From Isoetes taiwanensis (lineage: Eukaryota; Streptophyta; Lycopodiopsida; Isoetales; Isoetaceae): a stretch of 64,000 bases of DNA. The stretch is taken from assembly GCA_021234155.1 (NCBI GenBank), contig JAJEKV010000560.1, positions 62,001 through 126,000 on the forward strand, read 5' to 3'. Each line of letters begins with the position of its first letter. The stretch's first letter is position 1. The notes under the pieces are model-generated. The model saw only the letters and a list, made by a program, of their open reading frames with translations, did no database searches and was not told the origin of the DNA. A program made the position numbers and the translations under genes. Of this stretch, positions 21,961-34,079 are shown piece after piece.

Positions 21961-22891
21961 ATATATAATGTACTAGTATTACTCTTCTGGCTTTACACCG
22001 GATATGGTTAGTGCATTAAAGATGCCTTGTTGGTTCTCGTTACCTAATCTTCCTCCTGATCTAATGGCTCATCAATTTTTAGTTGCAATTGCAGCGGGAC
22101 TTGGGTTCATATCTCACACTCCATCCTGAGCGGTCCAAGGATTTTGTGTTCTATGCGGTGGACTTCGCCTTTTAGGAATGTATAGTTGTGAAGAGTGGGT
22201 CTTGGTATAAGAAGTTGGATCTTAAGCTTCTGAATGGTCCAGAATTAGCCCGTTTGCGTCCTGATAAGGAGGCTTTTGCTAGCTTTCGTCGAGATAATTG
22301 TGCATCTCAGGCATCTGTTCAAAATTCTTCTCAGGTTCAAGCTCCCATTGTTATTTCTTCATCTATTCATGATTAATCTTTGTCGGTTGCTTTGCATTCC
22401 ACAGCTATGGAATATGCTCTACATACAATTCTGATGGTGTCGTCCTTATACACCATCAGCTGCAGCTATAGTTCCTACTACTCTCCACGTTGTTGCTTCT
22501 GCTTCTCATGCTTCTGAGATTGTTATAGCTGATGGGCCTAATCCTCAGTGCGCTGAAGAGTCATGGCAACAGGTCAATTGGAAGAAAGTAGTGAGGAAGA
22601 AGTCTGGTATATCATCTCATGAGCCTATCCTACCTCGTACTATTCAGTGGCATGATAATTTGATGTCTGTTGATGATCATCTCGATGTCGCAGATCATGT
22701 TGATTGTGATGAGGCCATTAAATGCCTCAAGGTGGCACAAGGAGTATGATTATATACTGTGTATGGGTGGTTTTGCTTAGTGGACTATTTTGTCCTCTTG
22801 GTTTTGAGTCCCATGTCACAAGTCCCTTGTATGTATCTTGATTTTCCTTGATAATAGATTGTCGTCCTCAAAAAGAAAAAAAAAAAAAAAA
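21961..22891 (+). pseudogene. LINE ORF1 relic (DUF4283-like) with poly(A) tail, unit 2
   Basis: The readable order is GFTPDMV, CWFSLPNLPPDLMAHQFLVAIA, RICVL, PVDSPLPECIVVKSGSWYKK, PDKEAFASFRRDN, and finally SWQQVNWKKVVRKKSG. All are interrupted by frameshifts. The W-x-x-LPNLPP and PLPE..V blocks match the DUF4283 domain of plant L1-type LINE ORF1 proteins, which bind RNA. The sequence ends in an A-rich tract at 22868-22891, as expected of target-primed reverse transcription, and is 5'-truncated against the SWIM relic. GGGGAAT occurs at both ends (near 21955 and after the tail) and may be a target duplication, but this is weak. No reverse transcriptase is present. Confidence 0.68.
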
Positions 22892-22904
22892 TCCCCCTTA
22901 GGGA

Positions 22905-23697
22905 ATGGATTTCAATTTTGGTATGTGTCGATTGCTCAAAGGTTGCCATTCCTAATTTGTATGTTATCAAGGGCTTAGGATGTGGCATACTAATCTTATA
23001 GCGAGGATGTGAAGGCATGGATAAGCGATGCCCTTTTTTGAAGCCTACTTAGATCACTTCAAAAAACATGTTCGGGAGGTGTATCACCGACGGGTACATT
23101 TGATGATCTTTGATGGCCATGAAAGCCATGTGACAATTGAATCAATTAGAAAGGCCAAAAATTTAGCCTCCACAAGGCGACTATGCTTCCACACACTTAG
23201 CCCAAATTTCAGCCATTGGACATGGCTTGCTTTGGACCAGTGGTGCAAACTAATATAAGCCACATAGGGCATGTCGTGCATAGGGTCAAAGAGAAAGTGA
23301 CCCTTATTTTCCCTCATATTTCATATACCCCTACCATATTTCTTATATAATTTATATGGAATTCAAGCAAAAAACCTCCTCCCATACTTATATGGTATGG
23401 CTGGGCAAAAAACCCTCCCTTACAATCACATGGTTTCTCTGAGTTTTTTTGTGAGTGCACCCCTCGGGGCTTTGGACCATTCAAGCATGCTTTCAAGATA
23501 TTAAGCGCCAAGCATATATCACGGGGGCGAAACAAGGAGATGAGTAAAGAGGATCTTGCTACTTTGGCCTCCACTGCATCCAAACGAGATGTAACAACAT
23601 GCAACATAAGGGCTAGATTTGAAGGTGATGGCCATTCAACAATTCTGCCATCAATCCTAACCCTATTGCAAACCAATGGAAGAAAGAGAACCAATGA
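22905..23697 (+). pseudogene. Pogo/Tigger-type DDE transposase relic (unit 2)
   Basis: The frames read ISILVCVDCSKVAIPNLYVI, then FFEAYLDHFKKHV, then HLMIFDGHESHVTIESIRKA, then LP.FSHW near 23215. After an insertion they resume with GFGPFKHAFKILSAKHI and KRDVTTCNIRARFEGDG. The DGH-SHV block and the P-x-(T/S)-x-x-x-QPLD block (complete in unit 3) are signature parts of the DDE_1 catalytic domain of pogo-like transposases. The N-terminal DNA-binding half is missing, lost to the LINE insertion boundary. Frameshifts, the embedded MITE and the lost C-terminal stretch make it inactive. Confidence 0.78.
23238..23469. mobile_element. hAT-like MITE inside the transposase relic (unit 2)
   Basis: The 8-bp target duplication CTTTGGAC (23230-23237 and 23470-23477) brackets 232 bp. 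The left end is CAGTGGTGCA and the right end reads TGCACCCCTCGGGG; the reverse complement of the right end gives GGGGTGCA. An 8-bp duplication with CAG(T/G)GGTGCA ends is typical of hAT-family MITEs. It splits the transposase frame between ACFG and FGPFKHAFK. Confidence 0.72.
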
Positions 23698-23699
23698 CA

Positions 23700-24540
23700 A
23701 CCAGGTTAGACATGCTGAAGTATCTTCTTAAAACTTTCTTTAAGTTTTAGTGTTAACATTGCTAGATGGTTTTTTGAATATAGTAGCTTGAATTCACTTT
23801 GAAACACGAGATATATATGTGCATCAAATACACGTTTATTAGGTGCTTAGCTCATAAATGTCAACTAGTTAGTTATGGGTGATGTTCAGATAGCAGTCTG
23901 CATGGGTTAGAATTTGTTATTTTCAGAACTAATGGTAGAATTTGTTAATCTCAGATTGAGATAATTAGATTTTTAGTAAGGTACTTATAGAAGAGATGAC
24001 TAGATGCGGTATTATATTATGAATGTGATTGCTAAGATATTAATCTATATTATGATAGATCGAAGTTAGTTCTGACCAGGTCCATTGAATTCATGGTAGA
24101 TGATAAGCATTGGTGTGTATTTGGGATGTTAGCGCCTATGCAATGCCCCATGGCTTTTAGGTCATTTCTAGATTCATGATTCATTGCATGTGCTCGGTCG
24201 GCACTGCACCTTAGCTTAGCTGGATGGTGCTACGGAGGGTCTATTTGTTGTAGGTTGGTCATTGGATTTATTGTGGTTATGAACATCTTAGAATGTTATG
24301 TCTTTGGGCAATCTGCATGGGTTGATAGAGATAGTTCACCTTGTATGTGGTTAATCGGAGTTGTTGTAAGTAAATGAATTTGAAGCTTTCTTTACACAAA
24401 TATCACGATTGTAGGTTGTAGGTATAAAGAAAGGTTTTGTGGTGAGGTAGAGCATATAATTATCCATGTTAATCCTGGAGCTGCTATGTTGCATGGCGCA
24501 TTGTCCTTTCTAGAATATCTAAATCCTCATTATTATATAT
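23700..24540. other. Array DNA without recognisable element
   Basis: This stretch is conserved between units 2 and 3 (37085-37920), but no protein motif, terminal repeat or RNA gene could be supported. The unit 3 copy is preceded by about 290 bp absent here. Confidence 0.45.
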
Positions 24541-24659
24541 ATTATTGCATCTTCTAGACATTGGAACACTGCATACAATTTTTTCAACAAACATGGGCCT
24601 TCATGTGACAAAATTTCCTTGTTTCAAAATAAATCCTTTCTACTTGTCGTTCTTTTCCA

Positions 24660-26203
24660 CATCATATTGTTATAGTTTGTTATTGATTTTCTTTGTTCAC
24701 ATGAGCATGGCCTTCTCTCGATGTGGCGGTTTCGTTTGCATCGATTCTTCATCTCGACCTTTTGTACTCCTTCAAAGAAATTTAGCAACATGTGGAAGCA
24801 CGGTTCTTCTCTGGACCAAATCTTTTTGTTCGACCTCCTGTGATATGAAATAAGCTTTTGCTCTTCAACAAAACTGTTTTGTTTGAGGCGATTTTCTGCC
24901 TTGAATATCCTTTTTGACGGACCAAAAATTGGGCATTTGTTTTCCCTAATATAATACTCGATAGAAACGACTCGAATATGGACATGGTGGAGCTTTTCTC
25001 TGGTATTACCCTCGATGTAAATTCATACGCACATATAGCTGGCGATCTTTTGCTTCCTTCTCAATAGACACTAGTCTCGAATAATCTCCTAAAGCATTAC
25101 TTTCAAAAATTCTTGGGGCTTTAGACTCTGCTCCTTCCTTTGGTTTACCAATGCGGGGCTCTTCACGCAAGCGCTTGATTCATTACGCCTTTTCATTATC
25201 GCATTTTGCCTTTGCACCTCGGCCCCAACTTCTTGTAAAATGTCCTTGTGACCTTTGGAAGCTAAATTTGTCACGGAAAACCATCTTCTTGAACAAAGAC
25301 ATCAAAACGTTGTGGACTTTGAATCGGACCCTATCCGCATTTTCGTGGCTCCTTCAATAATGTCATCGGCCGCGATGGCGCTGGGCTTAAAGATCGTGCC
25401 ATTTTGATCTTCTTTGGCCGGCTTGATTATCGTCAGGGGCATCTTGCATGGAACTCTCGTATATCTCAAGCGAGATGTGGTTAATGTGGCCAAAAAAAGT
25501 TGGTTAATGTGGCCAAAAACCAGGCTTCAAAATGGCGTCGAGGCAAAAAATTTCAATCGGCCCGGTTCTTTACGCTCTATGGGCGGTTTGTTGATCTAAA
25601 AACCATGTCAATCACTTTGTCTACCCCTTTTATACTAGATTGGTGAAGAAAGGAAGAGATTTGAGGCAAAATGGAGCCGGATCGACCAAAACAGACAAAA
25701 AACAGTTGGTTTTTGGGCTTCAAACTGCGTTGTTCTTCATGGCTGATACGACCACATTAACCACATATTGCTTGAGATATGCGACGTTCCATCTTGCATC
25801 ACGGCCTCATCAATGCAAGAAATTTCCTTCAAGGAGCCACTTTCTACAATACTGAATTTGGCTCTAAATTGCCCTTCTGCTTTAGTAGCATCTGGAATGT
25901 CATCTACTGCAATCACAGGCGTGTGGGCTTCAAAGCCCGACCTTCTCCGGATCGGTTTAAGAAAATCTGTGGCTCGATACCATCTTAAATAAATACAACA
26001 ATGAAGATTATATTGATTGAGTTTATATCAGCCAAATGTGGCTCGTACACATATAGGTAAGTACCTACAAGAGGACATGCATGTCTCTACACTAGAAGAC
26101 ATGTCTCCTGACATGACTAGGATTGCCACCTAGGCATGGTCACATGACACTTGTCATGTCATCAACCCTTGACCTATACAATCACTAATCCTATATTCTA
26201 ACA
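24660..26203 (-). mobile_element. Minus-strand LTR retrotransposon relic: one LTR, PBS and leader-proximal region (unit 2)
   Basis: Read on the minus strand, an LTR-like segment starts TGTTAGAATATAGGATTAG (26203) and ends about 25983. A primer-binding site TGGTATCGAGCC (25982-25971) follows, one A short of consensus; the unit 3 copy is perfect. Downstream the minus strand reads as broken coding sequence, for example ADDIIEGATKMRIGSDSKS and LASKGHKDILQEVGAEVQRQ. I do not recognise it; it may be a degenerate gag. No second LTR, polypurine tract or pol domain was found. The TGTTAG start and short LTR suggest a Ty1/copia-type element, but this is tentative. Confidence 0.5.
25440..25803. repeat. 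Inverted repeat of about 50 bp with a loop of about 250 bp (unit 2)
   Basis: One arm (25440-25494) contains ATATCTCAAGCGAGATGTGG and TTAATGTGGCC. The other (25745-25800) contains the complement, CCACATTAACCACAT and TTGCTTGAGATAT. Both arms also carry ATCTTGCAT or its complement. Conserved in unit 3 (38823-39182). A transcript would fold into a long hairpin. Confidence 0.7.
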
Positions 26204-28560
26204 GCTTGCAACCTTCTATATTTAGGAACCCCCTACACCTCAACTTCCCATTATAAACAACAAAACATTAGGCAAACATGCTTAAATTTTTTATTGCTAT
26301 AATAGTATCTGTGCTAAAATGCTTCCTCGTCTATCTCAGTGTCATCCTCTGAGTGCAATGCTACAACCTTTGCTGGAACAGATTCCCTCTAGCTTGGGCT
26401 ACTCTTTTCTTGATGCCATATCTTCTTGATTTCTCTTAGAAAGTCGATTGCAAGGGAATGATTTGAGGCTCCTCCATGGCCTTAGTCTTTTTCTTCAAGT
26501 CCCTTGCTGCCATTACCAGTTCTTCATGGCCTGGCATGAACTCATCATCTGTAGATTTTGATCCTCCAGCCATGACCATTTCTTCACTATTTGCACTATA
26601 TTATCTTGGTGCGATTCATGGGATTCTTTGGTGTAGTCGAGAGAAAGTGCTCTCCATCGGCTAAGAGTCGGTAGAAGGGAGTTAGTAAGCCATATCTATC
26701 ATGTTTTAAGCTTCACATCCATTCCATTTTGACATACCACGGAAAGCCTTTTGTGTGGGTTACGCATACATAGAGTAGGAGAAAAACCCCTAGTATCTGC
26801 CATTTTTTTAACTAAAAACCCCTCTCATATTGTATTTGAATTTTATTATACGTGCAACCCCTCCCCTTTAAATGGGCCACCATTTAGTAATCGACGACAT
26901 AATATAGTAATTAACAGCAATAAGGCAGGTTTGGGGCAGGGGTCAGGAGAGAAAAAAAAAGGTTGTGGGCATATGAGGAAGGTAAATGAATGTATCTCGA
27001 ATTTATATGTGTCGAAATGTATAGTGAGAAGAAGAGGCGAATTCGCACAAAGAATGCACTAAAAAACTTAGCCGATCACAACCATTACAACAAGTAAAGA
27101 TGTAAAGGAAGACGTAAGCTCTTGTAGAGAATGTTGAATTCAATTAAATCTAGCACAGTTGTATGGGATTGAACCAACCAAATATAAATTGTATAGCCGC
27201 ATGGTTGGTCACATTTGATAAAGATGACGGAGAGGAAGATGAAGCATAGAATTACAAAGAACATTGTAAGTGAAATAGCAGCTTGCTTGTGTTACAAAAG
27301 TCCTAAGAAGGCAGTATTGAAAAGCAACACGAATTGTTTTTCTCGGATTATGAGCAATATTTGTCGTTTACATATAGATGGAAAAATTGAATGTGAGGGA
27401 CATGCACAAAGATAAGGCATCAGAAACGTTGTGTCTCTTGCAATTTTGAAAAGTGAAGTTGAGTTTTTGTTGACCTTTTTTATAGAGCCACTAAAATCTT
27501 TACTAGGAAATTGCCCACCTTTGGTGGGAATTCCATGTGCTTGTATTTTAAGATAGGGGCATAAATGGAGTCTTCTGGATATCTCAGGGCATGGAAAAGA
27601 GTTTGCACCATTGTTTCATTTTTCTATCACGAAATGAAATATTTGCAATGGTCCTAAACCATGTCTTTTGTTTTTAGCAAGTATTCTCATATGTATTACT
27701 TGCCATATGAAGACCTTTCTTATATACCTAGGTACTGAGTGTATGTTCTCCAATCCTTGATATAGTATATGCCTAAGAATTTGTTGGGATCAATGATCCC
27801 AAATAATTGATAAGAATGCACCACGATTTCAACTTTGCTATTAGAAAAATAATGGAATGCAACTCATTAGTTCCAAAATGCAAACATTGTATAATTCCAA
27901 GTTACAATCAAGCCACATCTTGATTAACTTGTAGAGAAGGCCCTGCTATGATGATTCAAAAGCTCAAGGCAAATTAGGATGGTAAATTTTTATCCCAACT
28001 AATATGATTCCCAAGACCAACTGAACCCTTCAAGCAGGAAGCATCGTGGCTTCACTATCTAGAGTCTAAAACATATTAGCATCTATCATCACTCTTCATT
28101 TAATATTACAGTTTACATTCAGTAACAATTCTCCAATTTTCATGGATGGCTAATTTGCATAATTTTCTGCATTAAATCTTTAGGAACAAGGGTGTCAAAG
28201 CTAAAATCTAGTTTCTAACATTCTATGCAAGAATTTCAGGTCTTCCATGCCAATGAGTTCTTTTATGAACATCCCTCATGAATGTAAAGTAGTAATGCTT
28301 CAAAAGATATAAATATCCAATTCTTGCAAGCTCCCTACCCATCCATAGTCAAAGACCCTGATAAGTCTCTTGTGCAACAATAAATTTTCAACTGCTACTC
28401 GAAAATCAGATAAGTAACATACAAGAATAGCTTCTGTACATACAGAATTATTTTTCTGGACGTATAAAGTGCAAAAATACATATTTTTAGGTAAAATACA
28501 TATTTCCCGTATTTTTCCCTCGCTGGCCCAAAAAAAATTTCACGTAAGCGAAACTAAATT
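26204..28560. other. Array DNA, coding-like but unidentified
   Basis: It is conserved with unit 3 (45941-50270). The minus strand near 26560-26340 reads MVMAGGSKSTDDEFMPGHEE and KSRRYGIKKRVAQARGN. The plus strand at 27215-27415 reads MKHRITKNIVSEIAACLCYK. These look like decayed protein-coding sequence, but I recognise no family and give no function. Confidence 0.35.
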
Positions 28561-28563
28561 TAA

Positions 28564-28594
<31 letters not shown>

Positions 28595-28775
28595 TTTTTG
28601 CTAAAGCCCGAAATATCATTTTAAACTACGCTTGGCTTGTTTTTAAACAAGCAAAGCGATTGGTTTTCGGGCTTCTGAAATAAAATAAAATAAAATAAAA
28701 TAATTTCAATTTTTTTTCCACGTAAGCGAAATAGCTGTTTCGCTTACACGAAAACAGTCTCGCGTAAGCGAACCT
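28543..28775. repeat. Microsatellites (AAT)n and (TAAAA)n within CGTAAGCGAA-motif cluster
   Basis: An (AAT)n run of about ten units lies at 28564-28593 and a (TAAAA)n run at 28679-28701. Around them the string GTAAGCGAA or its complement occurs at 28546, 28724, about 28740-28750 and 28766. In unit 3 the (AAT)n run is reduced to about four units (50270-50283) and (TAAAA)n is longer (50364-50393). Confidence 0.8.
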
Positions 28776-29256
28776 ATCCCTGGTAACATATGAGGTTGTT
28801 CATGTTTTTTACTTACCTTAATGCTCCAATGGAATTAATTCTACCTAATAATTGTAGAGGAATGGCATCTTATTGATCTACAACTTTGGTCCTTAAACAA
28901 GCACATGCAAGATTCAAATAGACATTGTCTTATTTTGGTTGTTACTTGCAGTCATCAACTACCAAAATATCATGTGAAGAGACAACCTGTAAATAAATAG
29001 GGCCAACCAAGCAAATGTCCCTCTTATGCTATTCAAGCCCCTGCTGTAAAGGTGTTTGGTATGATCTCACAGCTTCTCCCAACTACTTGGCATAGGCGAC
29101 TCAAAGTCAATATCTTGCCATGCATTTCAGACTTGCACTTCAACTAGTTCCCAAATTCTCTGTCTCTATTATACTCAGTGCTGCATTTCATCAACTTATA
29201 TGTGTAGAATAATGTGAATGTGTAGCATTGCATCTCTGCATACCACACACCAAAAC

Positions 29257-31180
29257 TGTTACGTACATATGTTAGGCCCTAAGTCATGTAGGTATGTTAC
29301 ACACATACGTTGGGCCCTAAGATCATATAGGACCATCAAACCTAAGGATTATAGGTTTAAAGGACAAGTGACATTAATGCATGCATGCATATGCGTGGTA
29401 GCATGCCACTACAGTTGGTATCCTACATCTCAAGGAAGGGACATCATATACAATCGTTTTGGGAACGATTGGGAACTGCACTATGTTGCAGTATGCATCT
29501 GAGGGATCAACGCAAGTTTGGCGTGGGAAGTCCAAGGGGCTCAAGGAGTGGGGAACTCAGGGGATTCACGGTAGTCAGATTGGACCTCTTTTGAGGTTTG
29601 TAACATTGGTATCAGAGCACATGTTTGATTCCCCGTTGGGGCAACTATAGAGGTAGTTCGTGGGAATGTATGTTTCCTCTCATGGTTGGGGGCAGCCACA
29701 TGCTTGAGGACAAGCATCCTCTGGTAGTGGGAGGACTGTAATGAATATAGCAGGGCATGGGATAAAACCTTAGAGAGGTTAGGGCTCAATAAGAATCTGC
29801 CCTTTTGGCTAGTGTTTAACATTGGTATTGAGTATTATCACTATTCGTGGACAATATTGCTTTTTTGAGTTGACTTATGTGGAATGGAGTGCACTCCTAA
29901 TGCATTCATAAGATCTAACTCGACTCAACCCTTCCTGACTCTAGCATATCGGGGCATCTTTGACTAATGGTTTTTTAGATTCTTATCTTGTCATTAGTAT
30001 CATATTATCCAATTGGGACCTTGTATCTATTGTTCCATCAAGAACCTCAGATTTTTTATGAAGCATTTACCAAGGAGTCACTAGAGTGGAAGCCCAGCTT
30101 CTACCTTAGTTCACACTCAGTGCAACTAAGTGCCTGATACTAGTCAGGTGAATTCGTAAACTAATGCGAATTACATATTCTTTATTCTAGATCTAAGAAT
30201 ACCATACTATAGAAGACCGTGATTCTTTATGATTATAATCAATTTAGTGGTAATACCCATAGACCATCCAAAACTTCCAACAACCGTACCACCTTAACTC
30301 ATCCTTTTGATCTTTCACCAGAGATCTTGTTGCAACATCAACCCTAGGTTAACTCTTGCATTTTTAGAGACCCTACTCTATAAATAGACAATGCACCAAT
30401 GACGACTAATCATGAATTCCAATTGGACTTTCTATCACAACTTTCAGAGTTGACTCTCTTACTCCAAGCATTATCAAGAATCCACCGTTAAGCACTATTG
30501 TGCTCTTGCATGTTAGGATTTATTACTAAACCCAACACCCTTTACATCTTGTGATGTAAAGCCACGTGCAATATTCAACACTACTGGATCTTGTGGCGAG
30601 ATCAATCACTTCCTGATGCCACATGGGGAGTGAAGTGTACATACAACAAAATCCTCACCTAACTCAAAACCCGTGGAGGCCACATAAGGATTTATAGAGT
30701 CATTATGAGGTTAGTTACCAAAAGAATTGGAGACTTGCATCAGGGATGGCAAGTAGTGACCCAAGGAATGTGTTTCAAAATACACATACTCCCATGATCC
30801 TCGGGGTCCAAGGATTTGAAGGGGGGAGGTATGCTATGTACATATGTTAGGCCTAGGTCATATATGTACGTTACATACATACTTTGGGCCCTAAGGTCAT
30901 ATAGGACCATTAGATCTAAGGATTATAGGTTTAAAAGATAAGTGGCGTTAATGCATGCATGCATATGCATGGCGGCATGCCAATAGAGTTGATATCTGTA
31001 TAAGAGATCATAGATCTCAAGGAAGGGATAGCATGTACAATCGCTTTTGGGAATGATTGAGAACTACACTATATTGCAAAAAAGATAGATCCGAGGGATC
31101 AACGCAAGTTTGGCATGGGGAGTGGGGGAACCTAGGGGGTTCACGGTAGCCAAACTAGACCTCTTTTCATGTTTGTAACA
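29257..31180 (+). mobile_element. Short gene-less LTR retrotransposon (TRIM/LARD-like), intact structure, unit 2
   Basis: The 5' LTR spans 29257-29605 (TGTTACGTACATATG ... TTTGTAACA). The primer-binding site TGGTATCAGAGC is at 29607-29618. The polypurine tract GAAGGGGGGAGG is at 30818-30829 and the 3' LTR spans 30832-31180 (TGCTATGTACATATG ... TTTGTAACA). LTRs are about 349 bp, start TG and end CA, and differ noticeably, so the insertion predates the array. The interior of about 1.2 kb has no gag or pol. It contains a strong TATA-like box (CTCTATAAATAGAC, 30376-30389) and a perfect hairpin (TTTACATC-TTGT-GATGTAAA, 30541-30560). Flanking bases AAAAC and AAAAT give only an imperfect 5-bp target duplication. 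Its movement would depend on proteins from another element. Confidence 0.85.
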
Positions 31181-32335
31181 AAAATAACAAAACGCCATGG
31201 CATCACACTCTTGCCTTGTGTATATGGTGTGTGCAATTAAATTGCTTGTATGTATCAAATAGAAAACATCCAACAAAGAAAGGCGGATAATAATGATTGA
31301 CAAAACATAGAAGCATAAAACCTTCCTATGGGACACACGCATGATAGAGCCAATCTGCTTCAAATGTCTTGTAATATCACAATTTGCAATATGTATTCCT
31401 CGGAGATATTCTGGTCTACATCATGCTATGTTTGGGTAAGATTGAGCTTATGTACACCGATCCAAACTCTAAATGAACTACATTTTTACACTTATTGTCA
31501 CTTTGGAAGTGCATATAGACAATAAAAGAGGATTCATAAAAGATATTTACACCATACCAAAACAAAGCCATAGCCATGATGTGCCTTTATTGAAGATATT
31601 TGGACAAGCCAATCCAATATTTTTTCTATGTTCGGTTCAATTGAGCATTAGTCGGTGAAAATATGACTTTGTAAGTTAAAGTTCCAATAACTGCCATTCA
31701 GAAGGCATCTTCCTTATGTAAGCAAAAGCATCTTTATGGTAGGTGGTAGAACTTAATAAAGGTTGCCAAACCACTTCAATTCCATTAACCACACATAGGT
31801 GTAAGATTACGATGTAAGCGGAGGTCACTCCATCGTTAGCTACTATAACTCACAATAAACTAAAGGGTTTTGAAGGCTCTCTCTTACTTTTTTTCCATAG
31901 CCACCACATTCAGGGCTCAATTTGAAGGATTAAGCCCAAACTAATCGAGTTCGCTAAAAATATGTGGCTTCATGCAAACACATTACTTTTGCTATAGGGC
32001 CGAACAACGAGATCCGTGTGGGGCGAATTTGAAAGGATTCTTTCTTGTTTATAAGGCACAACCAATAAGGGTATATTATATGTAAGAGTCCTAAGCCATC
32101 ACCACAAAAATGAGGGCTTACCCTTAAGGCAATCAATAAAATACAATTCACATTTTCCTTTTTTTTTTTTTTTCCTTCATGGCTACCATACCATGGTCAA
32201 TGGAGTCTTCATGGACGTTAAAAATCCTACCTATCTATCTAAAATGTGGTATAGTGATCCAACAAAAGTTAGACGCATGTTATTCCAACAAGTTTCTTAT
32301 AAATTGGTGGCATTTGGCATATATAAATTTGGAAG

Positions 32336-32440
32336 AGGGGTTAATTCCCCTTGCGGGCACTGTTATGGCAAATAAAGCGAAAGCCCGAGGGCGAGCCTTT
32401 GTTTATTTGCCATAACAGTAACAAGGGGATTAACCTTTAA
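32336..32440. repeat. Long imperfect palindrome, unit 3 copy
   Basis: The arms CTGTTATGGCAAATAAA and TTTATTTGCCATAACAG lie inside outer arms GGTTAATTCCCCTTG / CAAGGGGATTAACC, with a GC-rich loop. Third copy of the structure in units 1 and 2. Confidence 0.8.
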
Positions 32441-34079
32441 CCGCGAGCAAGCCCGCCTCACCCGTTTGCCGCACCCATAGCTGCCCAGTCGTTTATCACT
32501 CACCCGGCTGCACCCATAGCTCCCGGATCGTTTATCATCTCCCGGATCGTTTATTGCGGCTTTCGACGCATCGCCCATACCTAGGTTATCAGTTCCCAGC
32601 CTGAATTATCAGCATCCGAGGCTAAATCTTGGGTTCAAAGTGGATGCATCCGGGGGCTCTGTGCTCACGCTGGCGGATTGTTATGCTCTATACTTGAGCT
32701 TGAATCAACGTATTGGGGATTTCTTGGATTAGAAAGCTCGCGGTTAAGGGTAACTTATGTCTACTTTCAAATACTTCTTTATTTATTTATTGTCATCACG
32801 TAAAAACTGGCCATGCTATTTTCATCCCTCTGAGGCAATAAAATCATGACACATGGCAATTTTTCTTTTTTTTAGCAAATATGTCGCTACAATTGTTGCT
32901 TCGCTTTTTGCTATGCATTCTGTTTTTTATTCTACAATTACTCTAGATTCTACAAAGACATTTTATATTACAGTAATTAGTCATGATCGAGGGTTAGAAA
33001 TAGCTTGCTCAAGTTTTCCGTTAAGAGGCTTAAGAAGGGGGGAGGGGGGGGGCATTCCTCTATATGCCAAATCGTAACTCATGTTCATACTGTGAAATCG
33101 ATAAAAGCTGTATTGGCATCATTTACTTTCCAAACCAGTTTTTGGGACCCAAAAAATCTATTTTGCAGTTCCAGATATTCCTAAAGATAAGCTCCCAAGA
33201 TTGGTGCTTACATCTCCATATATAGATGATGCATTTATGTCAAGCAAACTAGTCGTCTGCCCAGAAGCATTCAGAATAGAAACTAGGTATGCATCCTTGC
33301 AAGAAATTGGAAGTAGCAGGCAGGCATGTCATAAAGAGGGATCGAAGCTAATGGATGGATTCAAGACAAATCACAAGAACATGAACAAGGTTTAGACCAA
33401 TAACATCATACATTGGATAATTGCCACAAGGATGTACCCATACGCCAACCAAGAGACAAATGCCGGAATAGAGTTTCATCGTGACCACATAAAGAGAAAA
33501 CTAGGGATGAGAAGACTAAGGGTCTCAAACCTTTCTTTGAGAGGAAAGAGAATTGATTGGCTGATATACATGCTAACATGTATATTAGAAATCCACATGT
33601 CATATGACAAAAGTTCAAGAAGGATGAGGGTTTCAAAACCAATAGGATGCGTAAGCACATAGTTGAGATAATAATTTTAGGGCACAAGCCATTCCAAATG
33701 GAACTCTTGGATGGCTAAAACTTTAGGGAAGGGGACCAAGTGTGGAGTCAGAATATGGATGCTTTTGAAGATAATTGAGAGGTATTGCCCTTTACTTAGT
33801 CCTACATGAACATGTATAACTAGCAAATGGGAAGCTCACATATGAAGGCCATACCTTATCATTTAGAGATGGTCTTTGCATTCCTTTGAGAAGACACTAA
33901 GTCCATTTGCCTTCTTCCTCTTCTTACTACCCTCTAAAAAGGTGCTTGGTTTAGCAAATGATCTTGCCATTGAAAAATTTCCACCATGGATAGACTTGGA
34001 GCAAGCTCCATTGTGCATCTATTTAGCCTTTCCTACTTGTTGCTAAGTTCTTCTAACTCTAGTACCTTTTTGTTCTAGC

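Larger units (their letters stand above)
19914..31981. repeat. Array unit 2 (reference copy, 12,068 bp)
   Basis: Unit 2 runs from ATTACTTTTGCTATAGG to the last base before the identical string at 31982. It contains, in order: the palindrome, the SWIM relic, the LINE relic with poly(A), the pogo relic with a hAT-like MITE, the minus-strand LTR/PBS relic, microsatellites, and the short LTR retrotransposon. It has two deletions relative to the other units: about 310 bp at 21850 (between GCCAT repeats) and about 290 bp at 23698 (transposase 3' end). No recent insertion was seen in it, so it serves as the empty-site reference. Confidence 0.88.
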
